A stretch of 6,743 bases of DNA from an uncultured Asticcacaulis sp. (GTDB lineage: Bacteria; Pseudomonadota; Alphaproteobacteria; Caulobacterales; Caulobacteraceae): the NCBI GenBank assembly GCA_946480525.1, contig CAMLLA010000234.1, positions 1-6,743 on the forward strand, given 5' to 3'. Shown one piece after another: positions 1 to 6,263 of this stretch (the stretch's first letter is position 1; each line of letters begins with the position of its first letter). The notes below the pieces were generated by a model, which worked only from the letters and a program-made list of their open reading frames with translations, did no database searches and was not told where the DNA came from. The position numbers and the translations under genes are program-made.

Positions 1-699
1 AACCCACTGTTCCTTATAGTTGTTCTTCTGATACGACAGGTTGGCCAGGAAGCCGATCTCACCGATCGGCGTGTCCCAGCGCTTGGACACCAGAGCCGAG
101 GCGTAGGGGCTTTCGGTGCTGCCGACATCGGCATACACATTGCGGATACTGCCGGCGAAGGTCCACTTCTTGGGCAGGTCGAACGGACGGCGCAGGTCGA
201 CGTTGACGGTACCGGCGATGCCGCCTTCGACCTGGTCGGCCGTGCGGTTCTTGTAGACCTGGACCGACTTCAAAAGTTCGGCGGGAATGTCGTTCAGCGA
301 GGCTGAGCGGCCGACGCCGGTATTGTTGGGCGTACCGTTCAGGGTCGTCTGAACGTCTTCCATGCCACGGATCTTAAGGCCCGAGCCTTCGCCGCGGGCG
401 CGTTCGATCTGAACGCCGGTGATGCGTGCGATGGCTTCGTTGACGTTGTTGTCGGGCAGCTTGCCGGCGTCTTCGGCGTCGACCGAATCGACGATCTGCG
501 CCGAACGGCGCTTGCGGTCGACCGCGGTCTGAAGGCTCTTGCGCAGCCCTTTGACGATAACGACGTCGTCATCGCTCTGTTCCGCGGCCGTCGTGCTTGT
601 ATCGGTGTTTTGCGCAGAAACCTCCTGCGCGACAGCCGGCGAGCACAGTACCGCAGCGATCAGGCCCCCTGTGGCCATATATGTCCGCTTAATCCTCAT
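1..699 (-). CDS. TonB-dependent outer-membrane receptor, N-terminal part (cut by window edge)
   Basis: The reading frame runs from an ATG at 699 to base 1 without a stop, giving 233 residues of a protein that must continue outside the window (receptors of this class are usually 800-1000 residues). It starts with a Sec signal peptide (MRIKRT, then a hydrophobic core), with likely cleavage after AVA at residue 24. An acidic linker follows, then a TonB-box-like stretch DDVVIVKG (residues 44-51) and a plug domain with the typical pattern GKLPDNNVNEAIARITGVQI (79-98), KIRGM, and EGGIAGTVNVDLRRPFD. This is the style of the Caulobacter/Xanthomonas-type receptors that take up plant-derived oligosaccharides. 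AAAGGA at 709-714 lies 9 nt before the start, which supports this ATG over the internal one at codon 8. The gene is divergent from the arabinofuranosidase operon. Inferred role: import of wall oligosaccharides across the outer membrane; the actual ligand cannot be read from this part. Confidence 0.93.
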   Translation of the reverse strand, partial: MRIKRTYMATGGLIAAVLCSPAVAQEVSAQNTDTSTTAAEQSDDDVVIVKGLRKSLQTAVDRKRRSAQIVDSVDAEDAGKLPDNNVNEAIARITGVQIERARGEGSGLKIRGMEDVQTTLNGTPNNTGVGRSASLNDIPAELLKSVQVYKNRTADQVEGGIAGTVNVDLRRPFDLPKKWTFAGSIRNVYADVGSTESPYASALVSKRWDTPIGEIGFLANLSYQKNNYKEQWV

Positions 700-772
700 A
701 ATGCCTTGTCCTTTTCCCTGACAAATGTGCGACGCCATGAAGACACAAGTTTACAAAACCGTCAAAATATTT

Positions 773-784
773 TATACGATATAC
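773..784 (-). promoter_or_regulatory. 12-mer shared with the arabinofuranosidase promoter (candidate half of a common operator)
   Basis: Read on the minus strand this is GTATATCGTATA, identical to bases 1081-1092 on the plus strand. Each copy therefore reads towards its own gene. The core is an inverted repeat TATA-TCG-TATA. Here it lies 74-85 nt upstream of the receptor start, and its TATAAA continuation could serve as a -10 element, although no convincing -35 is present. A common regulator binding both sites is inferred, not shown. Confidence 0.4.
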
Positions 785-915
785 GTCGATGACAGGGCGT
801 TTGATGCACTATCGGCGTCCGAGTGTCATAAATGCAACGAAGATAATGCCGCACACTCTTTATATATTCAGCTGCATTTTCCGCCGGTAAATTGAAATAG
901 AAGGCAAATGCCTAC

Positions 916-951
916 TATAAGTTTGCAGGTATTATTTTGTTGCAACTTATA
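916..951. repeat. Imperfect inverted repeat in the divergent region
   Basis: TATAAGTTTGCA (916-927) is matched by TGCAACTTATA (941-951). The arms are complementary except for one extra T in the left arm, around a 13-nt AT-rich centre. It could be an operator or a stem-loop; there is no T-tract that would make it a terminator. Its position, about 170-200 bp from the rightward start and 215-250 bp from the leftward start, would suit a regulator acting at a distance. Confidence 0.4.
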
Positions 952-1050
952 CTTACAAAAGTCTAGATTGCTTATTTATCGAAATTTGATTTTATTATTC
1001 CAGGGATGCTCTGCGGTCCAAGACGCGCAAATCATGACAAAATGATGATA

Positions 1051-1061
1051 TTGTCCGACAA
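1051..1061. promoter_or_regulatory. Palindrome TTGTCCGACAA, candidate GntR/FadR-type operator
   Basis: A perfect 5-bp-arm palindrome around a single central C. It fits the general TNGTNNNACNA pattern known for FadR-subfamily GntR regulators. The same TGTC-N-GACA core recurs at 1097-1105, 45 bp downstream centre to centre. It sits just upstream of the candidate -35 box of the arabinofuranosidase promoter. The regulator assignment is inferred from the pattern only. Confidence 0.35.
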
Positions 1062-1066
1062 CATTC

Positions 1067-1094
1067 TTGAAATCTGAGATGTATATCGTATACA
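1067..1094 (+). promoter_or_regulatory. Candidate promoter of the arabinofuranosidase-peptidase operon
   Basis: TTGAAA (1067-1072) and TATACA (1089-1094) are separated by 16 bp, a fair match to a housekeeping-type promoter. Transcription would start near 1101, about 20 nt before the chosen ATG. The -10 box lies inside the first of two palindromes, which would make it easy to repress. This was picked by eye and other -10 choices in this AT-rich stretch are possible. Confidence 0.4.
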
Positions 1095-1108
1095 TATGTC
1101 AGACATAT
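1079..1108. promoter_or_regulatory. Twin overlapping palindromes, candidate operator
   Basis: Two perfect palindromes with 7-bp arms lie back to back. ATGTATA-TCG-TATACAT is at 1079-1095 and ATATGTC-A-GACATAT is at 1094-1108; their centres are 14 bp apart and they share two bases. Together they cover the candidate -10 box and the start of transcription, ending right at the ribosome binding site. This is the layout expected for a repressor site. The IclR regulator in this window is one candidate, but the GTC-N-GAC core looks more like a GntR-type site, so the binding protein is unknown. Confidence 0.55.
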
Positions 1109-1113
1109 AGGGA
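1109..1113 (+). promoter_or_regulatory. Ribosome binding site that fixes the arabinofuranosidase start
   Basis: AGGGA lies 7 nt before the ATG at 1121. The in-frame TTG at 1067 has no comparable site, would fall at the candidate -35 box and would bury the Tat signal 18 residues inside the protein, so 1121 is preferred. Confidence 0.7.
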
Positions 1114-1120
1114 TGCTATC

Positions 1121-3505
1121 ATGCGCACATTTTCGATCGACCGTCGCGGACTTCTCTCCGGCGCGGGCGCGCTGGCCTTGTCCATGGCGGCGTGGCCCCT
1201 GCGCGCGGCCCCGTCGGGCGCCACGCGAGCGCGGTCCCTGCCCTTGAGCGAAGTGCGCCTCCTGCCCTCTGCATACAAAACCGCGGTCGATGTCAATGCG
1301 CAGTACTTGCTGAGCGTCGACCCCGACCGCCTGCTGCACAATTTCCGCAAGGGCGCGGGCCTCAAGCCCAAGGCCGAGATATACGGTGGCTGGGAACGCG
1401 ACACCATCGCCGGCCACTCCTTGGGCCACTACCTGTCGGCCATATCCCTGATGCACGCCCAGACCGGCAATGCCACGCTGAAAACACGCGCGGCCTACAT
1501 CATAGATGAGCTGGCCCTCATCCAGGGCGCCCACGGCGACGGCTATGTCGCGGGCTTCACGCGCAAGCGCAAGGACGGCAGCGTCGTCGACGGCAAGGAA
1601 ATCTTCCCGGAAATCATGGCCGGCGACATCCGTTCGGCCGGCTTCGACCTCAATGGCTGCTGGGTGCCGCTCTATAACTGGCACAAGCTCTATGGCGGCC
1701 TGTTCGACGCCCAGACCTTCTGCGGCCATGACAAGGGGATTGCGGTCGCGACGCGCCTGGGCCTCTATATAGACCGCGTTTTCGCCAGCCTGAATGACGA
1801 GCAGGTGCAGAAGGTGCTCGATTGCGAGTTCGGAGGGCTGAACGATTCGTTCGCCGAGCTGTACCGCCGCACAAATGACCCGCGCTGGCTGGCGCTGGCG
1901 AGGCGGCTGCATCACAAGCGCATCATCGACCCGCTGACGGCCGGCGAGGACAAGCTGGCCAACAACCACGCCAACACCCAGGTGCCGAAGCTGCTGGGTG
2001 AGGCGACGCTGTACGAAGTCTCAGGCAACGACGACAACCGCAAGGCCGCCAGCTTCTTCTGGGAGCGCGTCGTCCACCACCATTCCTATGTCATCGGCGG
2101 CAATGCCGACCGCGAATACTTCTTCCAGCCGGACACGATCTCGAAACACATCACCGAAGCGACGTGCGAGCACTGCAATACCTACAACATGCTGAAGCTT
2201 ACCCGCCACCTGTACAGCTGGGACGCCGACGCGCGCTATTTCGACTATTTCGAACGCGCGCATCTCAACCACGTCATGGCGCAGCAAAACCCGAAGACCG
2301 GCATGTTCAGCTATATGACACCGCTGTTCACGGGTGCTGCGCGCGGCTTTTCCGACCCGGTCGACAACTGGACCTGCTGCCACGGCTCCGGGATGGAGAG
2401 CCACGCCAAGCACGGCGAGTCGATCTTCTGGGAAGCGGGCGACACCCTGTTTGTCAACCTGTTCGTCCCGGCCACCGCGAAATGGGCGGCGAAAGGTGCT
2501 CAGGTCCGCATCGACACCGGCTACCCGTATGACGGGGATATCGCGGTCAGCCTCTCCAACCTGCGCCGTCCCTCGCGCTTCAAGCTGGCCCTGCGCGTTC
2601 CCGCCTGGGCCAAGTCGGCCGAGCTTTCCATCAACGGCAAAAGCGTCGAGGGCGCGCGCGACCGCGGTTACGTGATCGTCGACCGCGTCTGGAGCGCCGG
2701 CGATATGGCGCGGCTGAAGCTCCCGCTGTCCTTACGCTTCGAGGCGACCAGCGACAATCCGAACGTCGTGGCGCTCATGCGCGGACCGATGGTCATGGCC
2801 GCCGATCTCGGTCCGGTCGAAGCCGAGTACAAGGGCACGGAACCTGCCCTGGTCGGTGACGACTTGCTGGCGACCTTTGCGCCCGTCAGCATCGAGAAGG
2901 CGCACTACCGCACCCAGGGGTCCGGCCGTCCCGGCGACATGGACTTCGTGCCCTTTTACAGCCAGTACGAACGGCGCAGCGGCGTCTATTTCAAGCGCTT
3001 CACCGAGGCCGAGTGGAAGCGTGAGGAGGCCGCCTTCCTGGCCGAGCAGGAGCGTCAGCGCGACCTGTCGGCGCGGTCGGTCGACGTCATGCACCTGGGC
3101 GAAATGCAGCCCGAACGCGACCACAATCTGGAATCGGAAGTGTCATGGCCCGGCACCTATCGCGGCCGGAATGGCCGCGACGCGCGCCAGGGCGGCTTCA
3201 TGCAGTTCACCATGAAGGTCCGCCGCGAACCCGGAAAGGACGCAGGCCCGCTCAAGCTGCAGGCGACGTATTGGGGCGATGACAAGCGCTCCTATGACGT
3301 CATGATCGACGGCAAGGTCGCCGTCAGCGTATCGCACCCGACGGCGCCGAAGCCGGGCGAGTTCTTCGACGAGACCTATGACATCCCCGAGGAACTGACC
3401 AGGGGCAAGGAGACGGTCCTGATGCGCCTGCAACCGACCAACAATCGCTCGACCGGCATGGTCTTCGGCGTCCGCCTGTTCACGGCTTCCAAGGAAAACA
3501 AATGA
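1121..3505 (+). CDS. Tat-exported beta-L-arabinofuranosidase, GH127/GH146 type
   Basis: The 794-residue product belongs to the DUF1680-type glycosidases, zinc-cysteine enzymes that release beta-linked L-arabinofuranose. A twin-arginine signal is visible (SIDRRGLLS, residues 5-13, then a hydrophobic core; cleavage near A29-A30), so it is probably folded in the cytoplasm and exported to the periplasm. The (alpha/alpha)6 catalytic domain spans about 40-455. It holds YGGW and GHSLGHYLSA (88-106), the presumed acid/base E332 in DREYF, zinc ligands E350 and C352 in EHCNTYNMLKLTR, and the pair C419-C420 in WTCCHG, where the first Cys is the nucleophile in characterised relatives. Beta-sandwich domains follow, with a C-terminal module ending NNRSTGMVFGVRLF. 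The length exceeds HypBA1-type GH127 (about 660) and is closer to GH146. The stop overlaps the next gene. Substrate is not proven: arabinosylated hydroxyproline or pectic arabinan side chains are likely, and aceric acid of rhamnogalacturonan II is an alternative known for one GH127 enzyme. Confidence 0.93.
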   Translation: MRTFSIDRRGLLSGAGALALSMAAWPLRAAPSGATRARSLPLSEVRLLPSAYKTAVDVNAQYLLSVDPDRLLHNFRKGAGLKPKAEIYGGWERDTIAGHSLGHYLSAISLMHAQTGNATLKTRAAYIIDELALIQGAHGDGYVAGFTRKRKDGSVVDGKEIFPEIMAGDIRSAGFDLNGCWVPLYNWHKLYGGLFDAQTFCGHDKGIAVATRLGLYIDRVFASLNDEQVQKVLDCEFGGLNDSFAELYRRTNDPRWLALARRLHHKRIIDPLTAGEDKLANNHANTQVPKLLGEATLYEVSGNDDNRKAASFFWERVVHHHSYVIGGNADREYFFQPDTISKHITEATCEHCNTYNMLKLTRHLYSWDADARYFDYFERAHLNHVMAQQNPKTGMFSYMTPLFTGAARGFSDPVDNWTCCHGSGMESHAKHGESIFWEAGDTLFVNLFVPATAKWAAKGAQVRIDTGYPYDGDIAVSLSNLRRPSRFKLALRVPAWAKSAELSINGKSVEGARDRGYVIVDRVWSAGDMARLKLPLSLRFEATSDNPNVVALMRGPMVMAADLGPVEAEYKGTEPALVGDDLLATFAPVSIEKAHYRTQGSGRPGDMDFVPFYSQYERRSGVYFKRFTEAEWKREEAAFLAEQERQRDLSARSVDVMHLGEMQPERDHNLESEVSWPGTYRGRNGRDARQGGFMQFTMKVRREPGKDAGPLKLQATYWGDDKRSYDVMIDGKVAVSVSHPTAPKPGEFFDETYDIPEELTRGKETVLMRLQPTNNRSTGMVFGVRLFTASKENK

Positions 3506-5325
3506 TGCGGACCCTGCTGACTGTCAGTATTGCCGCCCTCACCCTCGGTATCGCATCGGCCGCCCAGGCGGAAACCTGCGTGCCCGGCGACTGGACCATC
3601 GTCTCCGGCGAACCCAATGAACAGCCGGTGCGCTATGAGACGAAGCACTTCGCCTTCCGCTGGAAGGACAATACGGTAAAGCCCGAGGACGCCAAGGCCG
3701 CCGGCGTCAAGCTCGAGGAAATCTGGGACTTCTATATGGGGCCGGTGGCGTTTGCCGAGCCTTATTGCGACACCGCGAAAAAGCACAAAGCCAATATCAA
3801 TCTCGATCCGACCTTCGGCCTGGCGGGCGGTCCGACCGGCGAGCGCGACATGGGCATGTGGATTTCGCCGCCAGCGCTCAAGGACAACTGGGGCCTGGCG
3901 CACGAATTCGCCCATGCGCTCTCAGGCTCGACGCAGGCGTTGCGCGACTCTCCTTACGTCGGCTGGCTGTGGGAAAGCCACGCCAACTGGATGACGCACC
4001 AGATGCCGGAATTCCACAACAAGGAAGTCCACTGCTCTGAGATGCTGGTCAACTTTCCGCACCTCTATTACGGCTCGACGCGCGACCGCTACTGCAACTG
4101 GCAGTTCCTTGAGCATCTCAAGAACGAGTACGGCTATCAGGCGGTCAATGACATCTGGCTGAAGGCGATCAAGACGGGCAAGCCGGGCTATCTCGACGAA
4201 GACCCCTTCTCGATCCTGAAGCGCAACCAGGGCTGGAGCCAGGACGATCTCAATGACCTCTTCGGCGCCTGGACCATGTACAATGTCAATTGGGACTACA
4301 TCAATCCGGACGGCAGCGACCAGGGCGTTCTTTATCGCGCCAGATACGGCAGCTATGATCAGCGTACTGGCGACCGCCGCCTGCGCGTCACGACGCTCGA
4401 TCCCATCGATGCCGCCAAGGGCCGTTATGCTGTGCCATTCGACTGGGCGCCGCAGCGCTGGGGCTACAATATCGTCCAGTTGGTCCCCGACGCCGGGGCG
4501 AGCAAGATCCACGTGACCTTCAAGGGCGTGGTACAGGACAAGCCCGCCACGACCACCCTGCCCGGCCTCGCCAACGAGCCCGACAGCATCGGCAATCCCG
4601 ATTCCGACTGGCGCTGGGGCGTGGTGGCGATCGATGCCACGGGCCAGTCCCGCCTGAGCCCGCTGATGGGCGGCGCCGAGGGTGAGATGAGCTTCCCGGT
4701 CAAGCCAGGCGACAAGGCCGTCTACATGGTCGTGGTCGGTACGCCGAAAACGATGCACAAGATCAAGTGGGACCAGCCCTACTATTCGATCTACCGCTAT
4801 CCATGGATGGTCGAATTGAACGGCGCGAAACCGCAAGGCTTTGAGATCGGCGCCAGGACGCCGACGGCCAAGGGTCACAGGCACAAGAACGGCGGCGGTT
4901 GGGTCGCCGATGGCGCGGAGGTCGACGCCACGGCCTATGTCGGCCCTTACGCGCAAGTTCTGGGCGGCAAGGTCAAGGGGAATGCCCGTATCGAAGATCA
5001 CGCCATCATCGTCAACGGCACGGTCCAGGACAATGCGACGGTCGGCGCCATGACCATCATCGACCGGGGCGTGATCGTGAAGGACAATGCGGTTGTCGCC
5101 ACCATCTTCATGAGCCCTGGCGCGTTCGAGCCCGGGACGGTCGTCGGCGGTACGGCCCAGATCAGAGGCGACGCCGAGGTGCGCGGCGGCCCGAAACTGA
5201 CAAAAGGCGTCTATTACGGCATGCTCGACCAGAACAGCCAGGATGGACCCGACGCCGCCAAGCAGGGCGGCACGCTGACCGCCCCGGTTCAGGAAGTCAC
5301 AGCGAAGCCGGATTACAAATGGTGA
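3502..5325 (+). CDS. Secreted Svx/AvrXca-like zinc metallopeptidase with C-terminal hexapeptide repeats
   Basis: The 607-residue product has a Sec signal peptide (cleavage after AQA, residue 23). Its peptidase domain carries HEFAH at 134-138 and a second motif WLWESHANW with E158, 20 residues downstream. HExxH plus a later Glu is the gluzincin zinc site, with E135 as catalytic base. The overall pattern (ETCVPGDW start, RYETKHFAFRW, NINLDPTFGLAG, YYGSTRDRYCNWQFLEHL) fits the Svx/AvrXca family of secreted virulence/avirulence proteins of plant-associated bacteria, recognised from memory. Four cysteines in the first half suggest disulfides. A beta-rich middle part (about 290-455) leads to residues about 468-565, where small and beta-branched residues recur every six positions, like a left-handed beta-helix. 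The start overlaps the upstream stop (ATGATG, 3502 or 3505) behind AAGGA at 3491-3495, so translation is coupled. Inferred role: periplasmic or secreted degradation of plant wall proteins. No activity can be proven here. Confidence 0.82.
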   Translation: MMRTLLTVSIAALTLGIASAAQAETCVPGDWTIVSGEPNEQPVRYETKHFAFRWKDNTVKPEDAKAAGVKLEEIWDFYMGPVAFAEPYCDTAKKHKANINLDPTFGLAGGPTGERDMGMWISPPALKDNWGLAHEFAHALSGSTQALRDSPYVGWLWESHANWMTHQMPEFHNKEVHCSEMLVNFPHLYYGSTRDRYCNWQFLEHLKNEYGYQAVNDIWLKAIKTGKPGYLDEDPFSILKRNQGWSQDDLNDLFGAWTMYNVNWDYINPDGSDQGVLYRARYGSYDQRTGDRRLRVTTLDPIDAAKGRYAVPFDWAPQRWGYNIVQLVPDAGASKIHVTFKGVVQDKPATTTLPGLANEPDSIGNPDSDWRWGVVAIDATGQSRLSPLMGGAEGEMSFPVKPGDKAVYMVVVGTPKTMHKIKWDQPYYSIYRYPWMVELNGAKPQGFEIGARTPTAKGHRHKNGGGWVADGAEVDATAYVGPYAQVLGGKVKGNARIEDHAIIVNGTVQDNATVGAMTIIDRGVIVKDNAVVATIFMSPGAFEPGTVVGGTAQIRGDAEVRGGPKLTKGVYYGMLDQNSQDGPDAAKQGGTLTAPVQEVTAKPDYKW

Positions 5326-5345
5326 TCTGATTTTAAAATGAAGGT

Positions 5346-5384
5346 CCCCCTTCCGTCATTTGCTCCGCAAATGACGGAAGGGGG
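5346..5384. terminator. Perfect 18-bp hairpin between convergent genes, probable bidirectional terminator
   Basis: CCCCCTTCCGTCATTTGC (5346-5363) pairs perfectly with 5367-5384 around a TCC loop. It lies 20 bp after the peptidase stop and 28 bp before the stop of the converging IclR gene. Only short T runs flank it (GATTTCC on the plus side, CATTTTAA on the minus side), so it is a strong stem with weak U-tracts. It would also block read-through and duplex RNA between the two operons. Confidence 0.8.
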
Positions 5385-5412
5385 GATTTCCGGCGTCAGA
5401 CGAACGCCGCTG

Positions 5413-6219
5413 TCAGCCGGTATAGCCCGACTGGCGGCTGATCTTCAGGGCCGTGTCCTTGACATAGCCACGCATCAGCTGGATGCGGTCATCATCCATA
5501 TATTGCGCGGCCGACGACACCGAGATGGCGGCGATGATCTTGCCGGACATGTCGCGGATCGGCGCGGCCACGCAGCGAACGTGGTCCTCGTTCTCGTCGA
5601 GATCGAGCGCATAGCCGTGTTCACGATAGTGGGCCATGACCTCCAGCCACTGCTTGATGTCATAGCGGTAGCGCGGATAGAGCGCCGCCTCGCGCTGGAA
5701 GACTTCGCGCAGGCGCTCTTCAGGCTCATCCAGCAGCAAGGCCTTGCCAAGCCCGGTGTGGCGCAGCGGCTGGCGTTCGCCGACCACGCAGCGCACCTCG
5801 ACGCGGCGGGTGCCGGGAATCTTGTCGATATAATGGACCTGGTCGCGTTCCAGGATACCAAGATTGACCGTGTCACCCGTATCGGCCGAAAGCTGGCGCA
5901 GGTAATCGTGGCTGACGCGCGTCAGGGTAATCTGCTGCTGGGCGGCAAAGCCCAATTCGAGAAGCTTGGTGCCGAGCGCATAGCCGTCGCGCGGCGAAAA
6001 AGACAAAAAGTCGCTTTCGACCAGGGTGGTCGCCAGGCGGTGAACCGTCGTCTTGTTCAGGCCCAGCGCCTTCGACATCTTGCCGAGCGTATTGTCGCCC
6101 TTTGCCACCCGCGACAGGACGTCCAGCCCTTTGGCCAGGGTCAGGGCCGCAGGCATGCGCACAGCCGCGGCCTCGTCGGCGGGTTCGCTTTCCACGTTGG
6201 GATTTACGGGCTTGTTCAT
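5413..6219 (-). CDS. IclR-family transcriptional regulator, KdgR-like
   Basis: The 268-residue protein has the usual length and two-domain layout of IclR regulators. An N-terminal winged helix-turn-helix covers about 25-85 (TLGKMSKALGLNKTTVHRL at 44-62). The effector-binding domain covers about 100-262 and includes DTVNLGILERDQVHYIDKI, GLGKALL, HGYALDLDENEDHVRCVAAPI and the end TALKISRQSGY. The YIDKI and ALKISRQSGY stretches resemble enteric KdgR, which responds to 2-keto-3-deoxygluconate from pectin breakdown; this likeness is from memory. The residues before about 24 are unique and probably disordered. Upstream, AAGAGA lies 8 nt before the ATG, a weak ribosome site. It follows the lyase-like gene by only 44 bp on the same strand, so the two are probably co-transcribed. 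Its target sites are not known; the operators near 1079-1108 do not look like classic IclR/KdgR boxes. Confidence 0.9.
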   Translation of the reverse strand: MNKPVNPNVESEPADEAAAVRMPAALTLAKGLDVLSRVAKGDNTLGKMSKALGLNKTTVHRLATTLVESDFLSFSPRDGYALGTKLLELGFAAQQQITLTRVSHDYLRQLSADTGDTVNLGILERDQVHYIDKIPGTRRVEVRCVVGERQPLRHTGLGKALLLDEPEERLREVFQREAALYPRYRYDIKQWLEVMAHYREHGYALDLDENEDHVRCVAAPIRDMSGKIIAAISVSSAAQYMDDDRIQLMRGYVKDTALKISRQSGYTG

Positions 6220-6240
6220 ACCTGGATTCTCTTAACCATC

Positions 6241-6258
6241 ACTCGGATTACTCTGATT
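6241..6258. repeat. Short tandem repeat between lyase-like gene and iclR-type gene
   Basis: ACTCGGATT and ACTCTGATT follow one another directly, differing at one base, within the 44-bp gap. It could be a regulator half-site pair or chance; no promoter is evident beside it. Confidence 0.3.
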
Positions 6259-6263
6259 CTCAC

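Larger units (their letters stand above)
700..1120. promoter_or_regulatory. Divergent AT-rich control region between receptor and arabinofuranosidase operon
   Basis: These 421 bases hold no convincing gene. They are clearly more AT-rich than the flanking coding DNA and contain the 5' leaders of both divergent genes plus several inverted repeats listed separately (773-784, 916-951, 1051-1061, 1079-1108). On the minus strand a TTGACG (765-760) resembles a -35 box for the receptor, but no good -10 follows at the right spacing, so the receptor promoter is not assigned. The short open frames here are GC-poor and lack ribosome binding sites or recognisable products. Confidence 0.75.

Noticed and set aside
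979..989. TCGAAATTTGA as a possible KdgR/IclR box
   Set aside because: Only an imperfect palindrome in AT-rich DNA; too short and degenerate to call.
1067..1120. N-terminal extension of the glycosidase from a TTG start
   Set aside because: It would start at the candidate -35 box, has no ribosome site and would place 18 residues before the twin-arginine signal; the ATG at 1121 has AGGGA 7 nt upstream.
700..1120. CRISPR array, tRNA or insertion-sequence remnant in the intergenic region
   Set aside because: There are no regularly spaced repeats, no cloverleaf-like sequence and no transposase fragments; the repeats found are simple inverted ones.
995..1969. Long open frame on the minus strand opposite the arabinofuranosidase
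   Set aside because: It lies antisense to a well-supported enzyme gene, has low-complexity composition typical of GC-rich shadow frames and matches no family I recognise.
3922..5001. 359-residue open frame on the minus strand opposite the peptidase gene
   Set aside because: Antisense shadow: the opposite strand encodes a coherent protein with signal peptide, zinc site and repeats, while this frame shows only arginine/valine/alanine-rich sequence without motifs.
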